From positions 1 through 64,000 of the forward strand of contig JAIOPP010000004.1 in the NCBI GenBank assembly GCA_021413845.1: a stretch of DNA of 64,000 nt, given 5' to 3'; not shown here. Source of the stretch: Planctomycetia bacterium (GTDB lineage Bacteria; Planctomycetota; Planctomycetia; Pirellulales; PNKZ01). More notes on this DNA, generated by a model. It was not told the origin of the DNA. It ran no database searches and saw only the letters and a program-made list of their open reading frames with translations. How positions within the stretch are numbered: the first letter of the stretch is position 1.

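Overview
The window looks like a high-GC Planctomycetes chromosome, most likely of the Pirellulales type. That assignment is an inference from gene content. There are five DUF1501 proteins with Tat-like leaders, a DUF1549/DUF1553 protein with planctomycete-type cytochrome motifs, a PQQ-type propeller protein, a diheme propeller protein resembling hydrazine synthase alpha subunit, and a giant PEP-CTERM surface protein. No rRNA, tRNA or CRISPR array was recognised.

Left part (1-24.5 kb): the tail of an HpcH/HpaI-type aldolase, then a secreted GH32/43-like propeller protein. A minus-strand DUF1549/DUF1553 plus DUF1501 pair lies divergent from a plus-strand tandem of two more DUF1501 genes. Next come a large diheme c-type protein, a luciferase-like flavin monooxygenase, two small hypothetical genes, a secreted Gly-rich/sialidase-like protein, a Tat-leader protein of unknown function, a PQQ-like propeller protein, an alkaline-phosphatase-superfamily enzyme, and a ClC chloride channel with CBS domains whose frame is broken by one amber codon. 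Most products carry export signals, so the region mainly encodes periplasmic or surface functions.

Decay zones: 20.94-21.25 kb holds a frameshifted remnant of a RecB/Cas4-like PD-(D/E)XK exonuclease. 24.86-25.82 kb holds two abutting insertion-sequence remnants: the end of an IS21-type IstB on the minus strand and a broken IS3-type OrfB on the plus strand. Another minus-strand DUF1501 tandem follows at 26.1-28.9 kb.

Right part (29.1-64 kb): one uninterrupted minus-strand reading frame of at least 11,636 codons that continues beyond the window. It has about forty autotransporter-associated beta-strand repeats, a C-terminal VPEP/transmembrane/basic sorting signal and a strong hairpin terminator after its stop. 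Inside it I find three further levels of organisation. There is a roughly 5.4-kb segment duplicated with an offset of about 8.1 kb. There are seven copies of a short 'VTGxGIPxGT' module confined to 37-46 kb. There is also a roughly 317-residue array of about 52 hexapeptides that fits a left-handed beta-helix rule and differs from the rest of the protein. This embedded array is the most unusual signal in the window.
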